From Martelella mediterranea (GTDB taxonomy: Bacteria > Pseudomonadota > Alphaproteobacteria > Rhizobiales > Rhizobiaceae): a DNA stretch of 64,000 nucleotides. The notes below the pieces were generated by a model. It had not been told where the DNA came from, searched no databases, and was given only the letters and a program-made list of their open reading frames with translations. The translations under genes were made by a program, and so were the position numbers. Position 1 is the first letter of the stretch. Each line of letters starts with the position of its first letter. Where the stretch lies: NCBI RefSeq assembly GCF_004342225.1, contig NZ_SMAR01000003.1:62001-126000 (forward strand). Reading direction: 5' to 3'. Positions 1 to 8,356 of the stretch are shown here, piece by piece.

Positions 1-1
1 C

Positions 2-343
2 CTGAATCATGAGCGCATGCATGAGGCGGCGCAGCGGTTGATCGGGCATCATGATTTCACGACATTCCGCTCTGTACATTGTCAGGCCAACTCGCCGATG
101 CGTACACTGGACCGGCTGGATGTGAGCCGCAATGGCGATGTTATTGAGATCAGGGCTTCGGCACAAAGCTTTCTGCACAACCAGATCCGTTCTTTTGCCG
201 GAACGCTGAAGCTTGCCGGCGAAGGCAAAGTCTCAGCCGACGACGTTGAGGGCATGCTTGAAGCGCGCGATCGCAAAGCCTGCGGGCCGGTTGCGCCGCC
301 CGACGGGCTGTTCTTTCTTCAGGTCGATTACCCCGGCGACTGA
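2..343 (+). CDS. truA: tRNA pseudouridine(38-40) synthase TruA, C-terminal part
   Basis: This is the 3' end of truA, whose start lies outside the window; the open frame runs in from the first bases. TruA isomerises uridines 38-40 in the anticodon stem-loop of tRNAs. The visible 113 residues hold the TruA C-terminal domain, with the family segments HHDFTTFRS near the beginning, a mid-region [12 protein letters not shown] and the terminal [12 protein letters not shown]. The catalytic Asp lies upstream and is not visible. In related Rhizobiales truA sits close to dapE, as here, although an ars pair and two small genes now lie between. Identity is clear from these motifs; only the amino-terminal half is missing. 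Confidence 0.93.
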   Translation: MNHERMHEAAQRLIGHHDFTTFRSVHCQANSPMRTLDRLDVSRNGDVIEIRASAQSFLHNQIRSFAGTLKLAGEGKVSADDVEGMLEARDRKACGPVAPPDGLFFLQVDYPGD

Positions 344-412
344 CGCTATCACCCTGACGATTTGTATATTCTCAGATGATGCGCAATCAGATTTTGCGGT
401 TGTCTGCACAGC

Positions 413-454
413 CATAATTCTATATTTCTATAAATCTGGATATATTGAATTATG
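413..454 (+). promoter_or_regulatory. Inverted repeat in the arsC promoter region, candidate operator
   Basis: Two perfect 8-base arms, CATAATTC (413-420) and GAATTATG (447-454), flank 26 AT-rich bases just before arsC. The block is much richer in A and T than its surroundings. ArsR-family repressors bind AT-rich dyads at this position, so a regulator encoded elsewhere may act here. That role is inference; no arsR gene is present in the window. Confidence 0.35.
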
Positions 455-463
455 AGGGCCGAT

Positions 464-880
464 ATGCCGGTAACAATCTATCACAACCCGAATTGCGGAA
501 CGTCGCGGAACGTTCTTGCGATCATCCGTCAATCCGGCGAAGAGCCGGAAGTGATCGAGTATCTGAAAAACCCGCCATCGCGTCAAAGACTGGTTGACCT
601 GATCAGCCGTATGGGGATCGGCGTGCGCGACCTTTTGCGGCAAAAGGGAACGCCTTACGCTGAGCTGGGCCTGGATGATCCGGCCTTTTCTGATGAGCAG
701 TTGATTGACGCGATGATGGAGCATCCGATTCTCATCAATCGACCAATTGTCGTAACTGAAAAGGGCGTAAAGCTCTGCCGTCCATCTGAAACCGTGTTGG
801 AAATCCTGGCAAACGCTGACATCGGAGTCTTTTCCAAAGAAGATGGCGAGGTGGTCATTCCAAAGCAGACAGGTGGCTGA
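464..880 (+). CDS. arsC: Arsenate reductase, glutaredoxin-coupled (ArsC)
   Basis: Cytoplasmic reductase that converts arsenate to arsenite using glutathione and glutaredoxin. The N-terminal [10 protein letters not shown] matches the active-site loop of the E. coli plasmid R773 ArsC class; the catalytic Cys is residue 11 from the chosen start. The oxyanion-binding arginines are seen in NRPIV and LCRPSE. Length (138 residues) is normal. The ATG at 464 is preferred over the one at 452 because GAGGG stands five bases before it, while the upstream ATG lacks a ribosome site and lies inside the inverted repeat. It is followed two bases later by arsH, so the two form an operon. No arsenite pump or arsR is adjacent. 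Confidence 0.92.
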   Translation: MPVTIYHNPNCGTSRNVLAIIRQSGEEPEVIEYLKNPPSRQRLVDLISRMGIGVRDLLRQKGTPYAELGLDDPAFSDEQLIDAMMEHPILINRPIVVTEKGVKLCRPSETVLEILANADIGVFSKEDGEVVIPKQTGG

Positions 881-882
881 AT

Positions 883-1611
883 ATGCAGGAAGAGCACCCC
901 GAAAATGATATGCCTGCGCTGGATACAGCATCTTTTCAGCCCATTGATCAGCAGCGCCTTTTTGCGGGTGACACATCCGATCATCCGCCGCGTGTTCTGA
1001 TGCTTTATGGCTCTTTGCGCGATCGCTCCTATTCGCGACTGCTGACCGAGGAGGCCGCACGCATATTGCAGGCCTATGGAGCAGAGGTGCGGATCTTTAA
1101 CCCAGAAGGCCTGCCCGTTGTCGGTGGAGCTGACGAAAGTCACCCGAAAGTGCAGGAATTGAGAGAACTTTCATTCTGGTCGGAAGCGCAGGTTTGGTGT
1201 TCTCCTGAGCGTCACGGCGCCATGAGTTCAGTTTTCAAGATGCAGATTGACTGGCTGCCGCTTTCACTCGGCGGTATGCGTCCGACGCAGGGACGGGTTC
1301 TGGCTTTGATGCAGGTTTGCGGCGGCTCGCAGAGCTTCAACACCGTCAACCAGATGCGGATCCTCGGGCGATGGATGCGCATGGTGACCATTCCGAACCA
1401 GTCATCGGTTCCGAAAGCCTTTAACGAATTTGAAGACAATGGCCGGATGAAACCTTCGCCGTTTTACAATCGCATGGTCGACGTGATGGAAGAGCTGATG
1501 AAGTTCACACTACTGCTCCGCGGCCGAAGCGGCTATATGACGGAACGGTATTCCGAGCGTGTCGAGAGTGCGGAAGCGCTTTCAAAGCGGGTCAATCAGA
1601 AAGCGCTCTGA
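883..1611 (+). CDS. arsH: Organoarsenical oxidase / NADPH-FMN reductase ArsH
   Basis: ArsH is an NADPH-dependent FMN flavoprotein that oxidises trivalent methylated arsenicals to less toxic pentavalent forms and also reduces quinones and azo dyes. The FMN phosphate-binding loop [10 protein letters not shown] is at about residues 43-52, in the flavodoxin-like fold, and the length (242) matches rhizobial ArsH. AGGTGG six to seven bases upstream is the ribosome site. It is translationally close-coupled to arsC. Together with ArsC but without ArsR, ArsB or Acr3 nearby, this is an incomplete arsenic module; the rest may be elsewhere in the genome. Assignment to ArsH rather than a general NADPH-dependent FMN reductase rests on the extended N-terminus and motif context. 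Confidence 0.9.
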   Translation: MQEEHPENDMPALDTASFQPIDQQRLFAGDTSDHPPRVLMLYGSLRDRSYSRLLTEEAARILQAYGAEVRIFNPEGLPVVGGADESHPKVQELRELSFWSEAQVWCSPERHGAMSSVFKMQIDWLPLSLGGMRPTQGRVLALMQVCGGSQSFNTVNQMRILGRWMRMVTIPNQSSVPKAFNEFEDNGRMKPSPFYNRMVDVMEELMKFTLLLRGRSGYMTERYSERVESAEALSKRVNQKAL

Positions 1612-1618
1612 CGTTTTT

Positions 1619-2083
1619 CTAGCTTGGATCGAAAGACTGGCCATCGACGCAAGTAATGTCTGCTGCATTGGGCTGACGTGTCAACATTGCGTAACTCGCG
1701 CGTTCGGTCTTGCTATCGCAGACCGGACGCTGGATCGCTGCATAGCCTTTATCTTCAAGGCAGCGGTTGATCACGCGGCTGCGAAGGTTTCGGTTCGTAT
1801 CGTAAGACTGGCTGGTGATCGGCGTGGTATAGCCACCGACCTCTGTACAATAGGTTTGATTTCCATCTGTATCACAGTCGACATATCCCGGCATGCTGTA
1901 GCCGCCGGACACTTCTGTCACCATGTTTTGCGGAACTTCTTTCAAGGCCTTGATGACGCACTGATCATAGGCTTCCTGCCGCTGGGAGCGTGTGCTGCCT
2001 TCTTTATAGAGAACGTTAAGGGGGCCGGTCTGACAGGCAACCAGGGCAAGACCCATTGATAGCGGCAGCATGAATCGAAACAC
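1619..2083 (-). CDS. Small outer-membrane-type lipoprotein, unknown function
   Basis: A 154-residue protein with a short hydrophobic signal ending in the lipobox LVAC, so it is probably lipidated on Cys 18 and membrane anchored. The mature part is polar and contains several Cys residues (for example around the YVDCDTDG and RPVCDSK segments), suggesting disulphides in the periplasm. I chose the GTG at 2083 because GGGAGG precedes it by six bases and the signal peptide begins right after; the open frame continues upstream without further support. It follows the membrane-protein gene on the same strand and is probably its operon partner. I do not recognise a named family. Confidence 0.7.
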   Translation of the reverse strand: MFRFMLPLSMGLALVACQTGPLNVLYKEGSTRSQRQEAYDQCVIKALKEVPQNMVTEVSGGYSMPGYVDCDTDGNQTYCTEVGGYTTPITSQSYDTNRNLRSRVINRCLEDKGYAAIQRPVCDSKTERASYAMLTRQPNAADITCVDGQSFDPS

Positions 2084-2166
2084 TTTAGCCCTCCCTGACA
2101 ACCCAGAATGCACGTCAACGATTAAGCCGGCGCCTGAGAATGTCAACCGGTTCCGTTTCCGTCCGT

Positions 2167-2751
2167 TCAAAGGCCCCCGATATAGCGCATTCCGATATCT
2201 GAAATGAGCAATGCGATAATCGAGGCCGAGACAATGGCTGCCGCCGTTGGCATGAGGCGATTTTCCATCAGCACATAGACGATACGGATTTCAAATACGA
2301 AGGCACCAAGAACGATGACCTGAAGGAAGAGGAGCACGATCTCTGAAAGAATGCCTAAATCGCTGGCAATGAGTGCAATGGCGATGGCGGCTATGACGTT
2401 AACCGGAAGGCTCATCCAGTTACTGGCAATCACAAGCCGCGGAAAAGATTTCGGCAGTGCCGCGATCATGCAGATCACACCGAAAACAACGAGCGGGACA
2501 ACCCAGCTCAATCCCTCGACAAGAGCTGTCCTGATAACGGTACGAATGTCCGCGGCGAAGGCTAAGTGCTGCTGTTCGGCCAGCGTGAACATGGTTGTCA
2601 TCATCATGAATGGCATGCTGAGCGCCATGGACCAGAACGAGCGCTTCAGCCCGCGTTCCGTGAAATCGAGATAACGCCCGGCTGAAGGATCACCTTTGAA
2701 AAGGCGCCAGAGACCGCGCATGTAAAACAGGATTTCAGCGACCGACGGCAC
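2167..2751 (-). CDS. Conserved polytopic membrane protein, unknown function
   Basis: A 194-residue protein with about four or five hydrophobic helices (roughly residues 38-58, 85-105, 112-132, 135-160 and 168-188). The N-terminus is amphipathic and polar, ending in YLDFTERG. It overlaps the end of dapE by 17 bases on the same strand, so it is translated from the dapE message. I recognise it only as an uncharacterised inner-membrane protein of the kind often found after dapE in Rhizobiales. No catalytic motif is visible. Confidence 0.75.
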   Translation of the reverse strand: MPSVAEILFYMRGLWRLFKGDPSAGRYLDFTERGLKRSFWSMALSMPFMMMTTMFTLAEQQHLAFAADIRTVIRTALVEGLSWVVPLVVFGVICMIAALPKSFPRLVIASNWMSLPVNVIAAIAIALIASDLGILSEIVLLFLQVIVLGAFVFEIRIVYVLMENRLMPTAAAIVSASIIALLISDIGMRYIGGL

Positions 2752-3931
2752 GAGCGAACCACCTCCCGATGAAATTTTGATAAATGACGGTCAGCGTTTC
2801 AAGATCACTGACCGGCACATGTTCGTCGATTTTATGCATGGTCTGGCCGACTAGTCCGAACTCGACGACGGGGCAGTAATCCTTAATGAAACGGGCATCA
2901 GACGTTCCCCCGGTGGTCGAAAGCGATGGCATCTTCCCGGTGACGGCCTCAATGGCCTCTGACAGTGAGCCGGCAAGTGCGTCATTGCGCGTCAGAAACA
3001 CCGGGCTCGGGCGGCCAAGCCATTCGATGTCGAATGTGGCCGCTTGTTTTCCCGATCGCAGGGACAAATCCTGAGCAGCCCGCTGAAGGCGGCTGACGAT
3101 CTCGTTTTGAAGTGTCTCTGTCGTCCAGCTGTCGTTGAACCGGATGTTGAAGACAGCAGAGACATGATCCGGTATGACGTTCGTGGCGCTGTTGCCGGTA
3201 TCAACGGATGTAACTTCGAGATTGGACGGAGGGAAACGGTCATTGCCATTGTCATATGCTTTCCCCATCAGGGACTGAAGCATTGCTGGCAAGGCGCGAA
3301 GCGGATTGTCGGCGCGGTCCGGATAGGCAACGTGTCCCTGCGTGCCTCGGATGGTGATCCGGCCAGACAGGGAACCGCGGCGTCCGACCTTGATCATCTC
3401 GCCAAGCACATCCGGGTTGGTTGGCTCGCCGACCAGTGCTGCATCCCAGCGTTCGCCGCGCTCATCCGCCCATTTCAGGAGTTTGTCCGTGCCGTTGATG
3501 CTGGGGCCTTCTTCATCGCCTGTGATCAGCAATGAGACCGAGCCGGGAGGCGGGCCATTTTCTTCGATATGGCGGGCGAGGGCCGCGATGAAGCAGGCGA
3601 TGCCGCCTTTCATATCAACCGCGCCACGGCCAAAAACCCGGCCATTATCGATGTCAGCGGAAAAAGGAGGATGCGACCACAGTGCATCATCACCTGTCGG
3701 CACGACATCTGTATGACCGGCAAACATCAGATGCGGGCCATCGCTGCCGAAGCGGGCATAAAGGTTTTCGACATCCGGCGTGTTTTCATCCTTTGCGACC
3801 ATACGCTGAACATGGAAACCCATTGGAGACAGCATAGCCTCAAGGGCATCAAGCGCGCCGCCTTCTTCCGGTGTTACCGAAGGGCAGCGGATCAGTGTTT
3901 GCAGATTGGATACGGGGTTACGCACGGTCAT
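2735..3931 (-). CDS. dapE: Succinyl-diaminopimelate desuccinylase DapE
   Basis: Zinc enzyme of the succinylase branch of lysine and meso-diaminopimelate synthesis; it hydrolyses N-succinyl-LL-DAP to LL-DAP and succinate in the cytoplasm. M20 peptidase motifs are present in order: AGHTDVVPTG (metal ligand His 73, Asp 75), GRGAVDMKGG (bridging Asp 106), TGDEEGPS (catalytic Glu 140 with Glu 141 as ligand) and GEPT. A C-terminal TGGTSDAR segment also fits DapE. Length (398) is slightly above the usual 375-385. It lies 78 bases downstream of dapD, separated by a terminator-like hairpin, so expression of the two may be uncoupled. DapF, which acts next, is encoded at 57 kb. Confidence 0.96.
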   Translation of the reverse strand: MTVRNPVSNLQTLIRCPSVTPEEGGALDALEAMLSPMGFHVQRMVAKDENTPDVENLYARFGSDGPHLMFAGHTDVVPTGDDALWSHPPFSADIDNGRVFGRGAVDMKGGIACFIAALARHIEENGPPPGSVSLLITGDEEGPSINGTDKLLKWADERGERWDAALVGEPTNPDVLGEMIKVGRRGSLSGRITIRGTQGHVAYPDRADNPLRALPAMLQSLMGKAYDNGNDRFPPSNLEVTSVDTGNSATNVIPDHVSAVFNIRFNDSWTTETLQNEIVSRLQRAAQDLSLRSGKQAATFDIEWLGRPSPVFLTRNDALAGSLSEAIEAVTGKMPSLSTTGGTSDARFIKDYCPVVEFGLVGQTMHKIDEHVPVSDLETLTVIYQNFIGRWFARAVGR

Positions 3932-3964
3932 GGTCAGTCGTTATGGGCTCTGGATGATACAGAA

Positions 3965-3992
3965 AAGGCGGAGGGCTGATACCTTCCGCCTT
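3965..3992 (-). terminator. Hairpin with U-tract between dapD and dapE
   Basis: On the minus strand an eight-pair GC-rich stem (extendable to about eleven with one mismatch) closes a six-base loop and is followed by four T. It lies right after the dapD stop. It could end most dapD transcripts or act as a partial terminator setting the dapD:dapE ratio. Confidence 0.65.
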
Positions 3993-4009
3993 GCGATAAT
4001 GGCCGACAA

Positions 4010-4861
4010 TCAGTCGCGCAGCAATTCGTTGATGCCGGTTTTCGAGCGGGTTTTTTCATCGACGCGTTTGACGATGACGGCACAATAGAGGCCGGGACCA
4101 GGCTGGCCGTTGCCCATGGGCTTTGCAGCTGGCAGTGATCCGGCGACGACGACAGAATAAGGCGGCACTTCGCCGAATGTGATTTCACCGGTCGCACGAT
4201 CAACAATCTTCGTCGACTTGCCGATGAAGACGCCCATGCCCAGAACCGAGCCTTCGCGCACTATGCAGCCTTCGACAACTTCCGAACGGGCGCCGATAAA
4301 GCAATTGTCTTCAATGATCGTCGGGCCTGCCTGCATAGGCTCCAGAACGCCGCCAATGCCAACGCCGCCGGAAAGGTGTACATTCTTGCCAATCTGGGCG
4401 CAGGAGCCGACAGTGGCCCAGGTATCAACCATCGTGCCTTCGTCAACATAGGCGCCGAGGTTAACGAATGATGGCATCAGCACAACACCCGGTGCGACGT
4501 AAGCCGAGCGGCGCACAACAGCATTCGGGACAGCACGGAAACCGGCCTGACGGAAATTTTCATCACCCCATCCGTCGAATTTTGATGGAACCTTGTCCCA
4601 CCATGTTGCGGTGCCGGGGCCGCCGGGAATCGTTTCCATATCGTTGAGACGGAAAGAAAGAAGGACAGCCTTCTTGAGCCACTGGTTTACGGCCCAGTCG
4701 CCGCTTTCGCCACGCTCGGCAACACGCGCCTTGCCGCTGTCGAGCAGGTTCAGTGATTCTTCAACGGCATCCCGCACTTCACCGCGTGTCGTTGTGGTGA
4801 TCTCGCCGCGATTTTCGAAAGCGGTTTCGATGGTTTGCTCAAGAGACGTGAGGTCGGTCAT
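4010..4861 (-). CDS. dapD: Tetrahydrodipicolinate N-succinyltransferase DapD
   Basis: Transfers succinyl from succinyl-CoA to tetrahydrodipicolinate, the branch-defining step of the succinylase lysine/DAP pathway. The protein has a helical N-terminal domain and a left-handed beta-helix of hexapeptide repeats (from about residue 105 to 240, for example [15 protein letters not shown] and [11 protein letters not shown]). The substrate-site segment [23 protein letters not shown] is typical (its central part is shown here only as a family marker). The length of 283 from the ATG at 4861 equals that of alphaproteobacterial DapD; the frame stays open another 321 bases upstream but that part does not look like the family. 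Confidence 0.96.
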   Translation of the reverse strand: MTDLTSLEQTIETAFENRGEITTTTRGEVRDAVEESLNLLDSGKARVAERGESGDWAVNQWLKKAVLLSFRLNDMETIPGGPGTATWWDKVPSKFDGWGDENFRQAGFRAVPNAVVRRSAYVAPGVVLMPSFVNLGAYVDEGTMVDTWATVGSCAQIGKNVHLSGGVGIGGVLEPMQAGPTIIEDNCFIGARSEVVEGCIVREGSVLGMGVFIGKSTKIVDRATGEITFGEVPPYSVVVAGSLPAAKPMGNGQPGPGLYCAVIVKRVDEKTRSKTGINELLRD

Positions 4862-5181
4862 GGTCTGTCCTTTGCCTGTCGCGGTCGATGCGCGCTCATG
4901 ATCTGATGCGGCACAGCGCACCGCAAAAACGTTACCAAACGCTCTAAGCGAGGCTTGGCAATGCGTCAATCTTTGCGGCGGGTAAAGGCATCTGTGAGGT
5001 TGGCGGGAAAGGTCAGTCGGGTTTGATTTTACGCAATAGATTTGAACCGCTCGGCTGATTTCAGTGGATGCAGGGGCAGGCCGTTGGCCCTGAACAGTGA
5101 AACCTTGCCGGACGTCAGTGAGGGTGAATGAAGTACTCTCAGCATCCGGTCTGAATGCTGAGAGGCATCGGTGGTCGAACA
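4862..5181 (-). other. Intergenic region upstream of dapD with a perfect 10-bp hairpin
   Basis: No gene is supported in these 320 bases. They should hold the dapD promoter. Next to the EF-hand stop codon there is a perfect 10-pair stem (arms 5136-5145 and 5155-5164, nine-base loop). It may terminate the EF-hand gene, although no T-run follows it on the minus strand. Confidence 0.5.
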
Positions 5182-5739
5182 TCAGCGCATTGCGCGGGCC
5201 GGGAATTCATCGGTTGTGATGATCATGTCTTTGTTGCGGTCCATGCGCAAAAACATCTGGCTTGCGGCCTTGGTGAATTCGTCTTCAGTGACCTGCTGAT
5301 TTCCATCAAGGTCCGCGCGGACGAACAGCGTGTTTTTCATATGTCCCTGTCTGTTGGCGGGCTGCATTCTTTGGCCGCCGGGCATTCCCTGCTGCCCGTT
5401 GTCGGCATTGAGTGCCATCTTGCGGCTCCCATCCCGCGGACAATCTGCGGAAAGCGATCTTCTGTTCCCGGCCAGTTGACTTCCCGTGCCTTTCTGGTTG
5501 CCATTGAGCGCCATATTGTCAGCACCGGCGCCTGAAAACTGTTTTGAAGCACCCACGTTCATTCTCTGCTGATGAAACGCCGCAAACTCCTCCGGAGTGA
5601 TGCTCCCATCACTGTCCGTATCAATTTCGACAAAGCGATCACCTCGTTGTGGGGTGAGCCTGTCCCATGTGAAGCCTGGCATCGCCGAAGCGCCAATCAT
5701 GATGGTCGTGGCAATTACAGTCAGTGTCTTTCCGGTCAT
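5182..5739 (-). CDS. Secreted EF-hand calcium-binding protein
   Basis: A 185-residue protein with an N-terminal signal peptide (hydrophobic stretch about residues 5-20) and three EF-hand loops: residues 40-51 ([12 protein letters not shown]), 143-154 ([12 protein letters not shown]) and 167-178 ([12 protein letters not shown]). The first and second have the usual acidic or polar ligands at positions 1, 3, 5 and Glu at 12; the third has Asp-Asn-Asp and also Glu at 12. Between the first and second hand is a polar, Gln/Asn/Gly-rich linker of about 90 residues. It is probably a periplasmic calcium sensor or buffer. It is monocistronic. The precise function is unknown. Confidence 0.85.
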   Translation of the reverse strand: MTGKTLTVIATTIMIGASAMPGFTWDRLTPQRGDRFVEIDTDSDGSITPEEFAAFHQQRMNVGASKQFSGAGADNMALNGNQKGTGSQLAGNRRSLSADCPRDGSRKMALNADNGQQGMPGGQRMQPANRQGHMKNTLFVRADLDGNQQVTEDEFTKAASQMFLRMDRNKDMIITTDEFPARAMR

Positions 5740-5847
5740 GGTTCTGGTCCTCGTTATATGGTGACACGGAAAGAATAGATGAGTCTTCTTTGTGGAAATA
5801 CTTAATTGAAGGCAATGTAGGGTGAAATATGTGTAATGAATTAATTG

Positions 5848-6570
5848 CTAATCATCAATAAACCCGGAAATGATGGACTGAACAAAATCAGATAAATGCT
5901 CAGTAACGTAATCGATATGCGCAGTATGCTCGCCAATGCGCTCAAAGGCCTGTGCCAAACCATAGTCCAGATTTTCCGGAACCACGAGAATCGTTTTCAT
6001 CCCAAGCCGGTTGGGTGTTTCTAGATTGCGTGGCAGGTCCTCGAACATGGCTGCATGGGCGGTATCGACACCTGAGCGCTTCAGGAAACGTTCGTAGGCT
6101 TCAGCAGATGGCTTTGGTGTATATTCCGAAGCGACGATATCGAAGATATCGTCAAACTGATCGAGAATTCCGAGCGCTTCGGCCGTTTTTTGCGCGTGCG
6201 CTGTAGAACCATTGGTGAAGATAAATTTGCGACCCGGAAGTGCCGCGATCGCAGAGCCGAGAGCCCGATCCGGCTTCACCACAGAGTAGTCAATAGAATG
6301 GGCTTTCTCCAGAAAGTCATCCGGGTTGACGCCGTGATTGATCATCAGCCCCTGCAATGTCGTGCCGTGGTCGCGGTAGTAATCTTTTTGAAGCTTGCGC
6401 GCTTCCTCTGGCTCCATGGAGAGCAATGCGGCGACGTAGGCAGTCATGTTCCTGTCGATCTGGGAGAACAGGTCGATGGAATGAGGATAGAGCGTATTGT
6501 CGAGGTCAAAGACCCAGTCTTTGACATTCACGAAATCTGCTTTTTCGGGGTGCTTTTTAGGATCAGTCAT
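5848..6570 (-). CDS. HAD-family pyrimidine 5'-nucleotidase
   Basis: A 240-residue haloacid dehalogenase-like phosphatase. Motif I is FDLDNTLYPH with nucleophile Asp 22 and acid/base Asp 24; motif II is IFTNGS; the motif III Lys is in EYTPKPS; motif IV is FEDLPRN. These fit the SDT1/phm8-like pyrimidine 5'-nucleotidases that dephosphorylate UMP and CMP. In Rhizobiales this gene commonly neighbours argB and engB; here a transporter and an MFS gene stand between it and argB. Substrate is inferred from the subfamily. Confidence 0.85.
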   Translation of the reverse strand: MTDPKKHPEKADFVNVKDWVFDLDNTLYPHSIDLFSQIDRNMTAYVAALLSMEPEEARKLQKDYYRDHGTTLQGLMINHGVNPDDFLEKAHSIDYSVVKPDRALGSAIAALPGRKFIFTNGSTAHAQKTAEALGILDQFDDIFDIVASEYTPKPSAEAYERFLKRSGVDTAHAAMFEDLPRNLETPNRLGMKTILVVPENLDYGLAQAFERIGEHTAHIDYVTEHLSDFVQSIISGFIDD

Positions 6571-7074
6571 GAAGTCTCTGTTTCATACCCGTGCGGAGCA
6601 AGGGCTTTTGTGCAGCTTTACCGGCACTACCGGTTTTTAAAACGATGTGCTATTCCACAATCATGTTTGCAAGTGGGCATTATAATTGCGCTTTGACAAG
6701 CGCCTTTGTGTTGCAGGATCGGAAACGGTTGCCTGCCCGCTTTTTTGCGTCGTTTTGCGGCGCAGTCCGTGGAAAGCTTCATACGGAATTTGCCTGACCG
6801 GAACGGTTTCCGGTTCTACCGAATATCAGTGACACTTGTCCGGCCCGCGGCTCGTCCAGTGGTTCGATACCGGCATTTGGTTCCTTTTTCCGCACGCGCT
6901 TATCCAAATGCCGGAATCAAAAGAACCGCTAGCTAAGTTTATGTTTCTAGTGGAATTTTCGATTTTGACATTTGAAACTATCACTGGCGGCAGGCGGAAT
7001 TCAAATGTCAAATTCATTCCATTAGTCTGAAAGACCGAGCTTCGTACCCGCCATCGATGACGAAGGCAATTTCC
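6571..7074. other. 504-base intergenic region holding two long hairpins
   Basis: No gene is supported here. Short frames at 6591-7030 on both strands cover the hairpins and have no coding character. The left half must hold the promoter of the HAD gene; the right half holds the paired inverted repeats listed separately, directly before the transporter. Confidence 0.55.
6858..7025. repeat. Tandem pair of long imperfect inverted repeats
   Basis: Two hairpins follow each other. The first has arms 6858-6880 and 6904-6930 with an uninterrupted 11-pair core (CCGGCATTTGG) and a 23-base loop. The second has arms 6947-6976 and 7000-7025 with an uninterrupted 13-pair core (TTTGACATTTGAA) and a 23-base loop. 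Both arms extend outward with mismatches and small bulges. Equal size and near-equal loops suggest a structured leader or a small non-autonomous element rather than two chance dyads. They lie upstream of the DMT transporter. Confidence 0.6.
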
Positions 7075-7989
7075 ATGGAACTCTGGATCCTCATCACATT
7101 TGCATCCGCCTTTCTGCAGAATATGCGCTCCGGCTTGCAGAAATACCTGAAAGGGCGAATGGCCACTCTGGGCGCGACGTTTACCCGCTTTGGCTTTGGC
7201 CTTCCTTTCGCGGCGCTTTATCTCGCAATCCTGGTATTCGGGCTTGGCCGCGAGATACCATCGCCTAACGAGGCTTTCGCGATCTGGGCACTGATCGGTG
7301 CTTTCAGCCAGATTGGTGCAACGTTTTTGCTTGTCTATCTGTTTTCGTTTCGCAATTTCGCCGTTGGTACAGCTTACTCAAGAACAGAGCCGGCGCAGGC
7401 AGCGATCATCGCTTTCCTGTTTTTCGGAGCGCAGATTTCGTTCGTCGCAATCGTTGCGATTGTGATTTCGGTTTCCGGAGTGATGCTGATTTCGCTTTCG
7501 CGCAATGCTGCCGGGGTTCGGCCTTTCTTGGGCGGACTTGCAAGCCGAACGGCTGCTATTGGTATTGGATCAGGAACGTTGTTTGCGCTTTCGGCTGTGG
7601 CCTATCGTGCTGCATCTCTGTCTCTGGCCGGTAGTCTTGAACGTCCGGACAGTGTCATGCAGGCGGCTTTCACCCTGCTTGTGGTGATAACAGTGCAGAC
7701 CGTTTCGATGGGCGTCTGGATGCTCGTCTTTAACCGGGATGAGCTGACAAACGTGTTCAAGGCCTGGAAGCCGGCTCTGGCAGTCGGTTTCGTCGGTGCG
7801 ACTGCCTCATTCGGTTGGTTTACGGCCATGACATTGCAGCAGGCAGCGCTGGTAAAGGCGGTCGCACAGGTCGAAATGCTTCTTTCACTGGCAACGTCAG
7901 CGATTATCTTCCGCGAGCGGATTACCAAGCCGGAGCTGGCAGGCTGTTCTCTGATCGTGATCGGAGTTCTGGTGCTTCTTGTCTCGTGA
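7075..7989 (+). CDS. EamA/DMT-superfamily permease
   Basis: A hydrophobic protein of 304 residues with about ten membrane helices in two EamA-like halves (approximately 1-140 and 155-304), the layout of drug/metabolite transporters. The segment FRNFAVGTAYSRTEP at the end of helix 4 and QQAALVKAVAQVE in the second half are the typical EamA signatures in which the transport path is formed. I chose the ATG at 7075 (GAAGG eight bases upstream) over 7057, which has no ribosome site. It is transcribed alone and preceded by the two hairpins. The substrate cannot be told from sequence. Confidence 0.85.
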   Translation: MELWILITFASAFLQNMRSGLQKYLKGRMATLGATFTRFGFGLPFAALYLAILVFGLGREIPSPNEAFAIWALIGAFSQIGATFLLVYLFSFRNFAVGTAYSRTEPAQAAIIAFLFFGAQISFVAIVAIVISVSGVMLISLSRNAAGVRPFLGGLASRTAAIGIGSGTLFALSAVAYRAASLSLAGSLERPDSVMQAAFTLLVVITVQTVSMGVWMLVFNRDELTNVFKAWKPALAVGFVGATASFGWFTAMTLQQAALVKAVAQVEMLLSLATSAIIFRERITKPELAGCSLIVIGVLVLLVS

Positions 7990-8052
7990 ACACCATGAAA
8001 AGATCGCCTCAAGCTGACATATACTTGGCGTTGCTGACCACTGAATTCCCGA

Positions 8053-8112
8053 ACTGATGCTCAGCTGGCGGGCAGGGCAGATACTGCCCGGGCTTTTTCA
8101 AAGAGCATCAGT
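8053..8112 (+). terminator. Terminator nested in a perfect 10-bp inverted repeat
   Basis: An inner GGGCAG-ATA-CTGCCC stem (8075-8089) followed by five T (8094-8098) looks like a rho-independent terminator of the transporter gene. It is enclosed by outer arms ACTGATGCTC (8053-8062) and GAGCATCAGT (8103-8112), which match exactly. Inner and outer stems can form together, or compete with pairing to neighbouring RNA. Confidence 0.6.
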
Positions 8113-8115
8113 TAT

Positions 8116-8214
8116 ATGATTGTCATGGGTCTGGTTGTATTTCTAACCGCGCTGTTGCTTCCTTTCGTTGTATCCATTGATAAACGGGAAGAACGCGGCC
8201 TCTTCTCAGGATAG
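8116..8214 (+). CDS. Possible 32-residue single-span membrane peptide
   Basis: A short frame from ATG 8116 encodes 32 residues: a hydrophobic stretch of about 20 (ending LLLPFVV) followed by a charged tail (DKREER). This is the profile of bacterial small membrane proteins. No clear ribosome site precedes either ATG (8116 or 8125), and it lies just after a terminator, so the call is tentative. The rest of the 7990-8356 gap holds only the terminator and the promoter of the MFS gene. Confidence 0.25.
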   Translation: MIVMGLVVFLTALLLPFVVSIDKREERGLFSG

Positions 8215-8356
8215 GGGATTTCTTGCATTTGACTTTTGGTGTTTCATGACCCAATTCGAAATCTGGTAGCGCTTGCCGCAGAGGGTAGCCGTCGTGCCGA
8301 TTCCTATCCGCAGCATGCCCTGATTCATTGTTTTTAAAATCGCAGGAGAATAGTGC

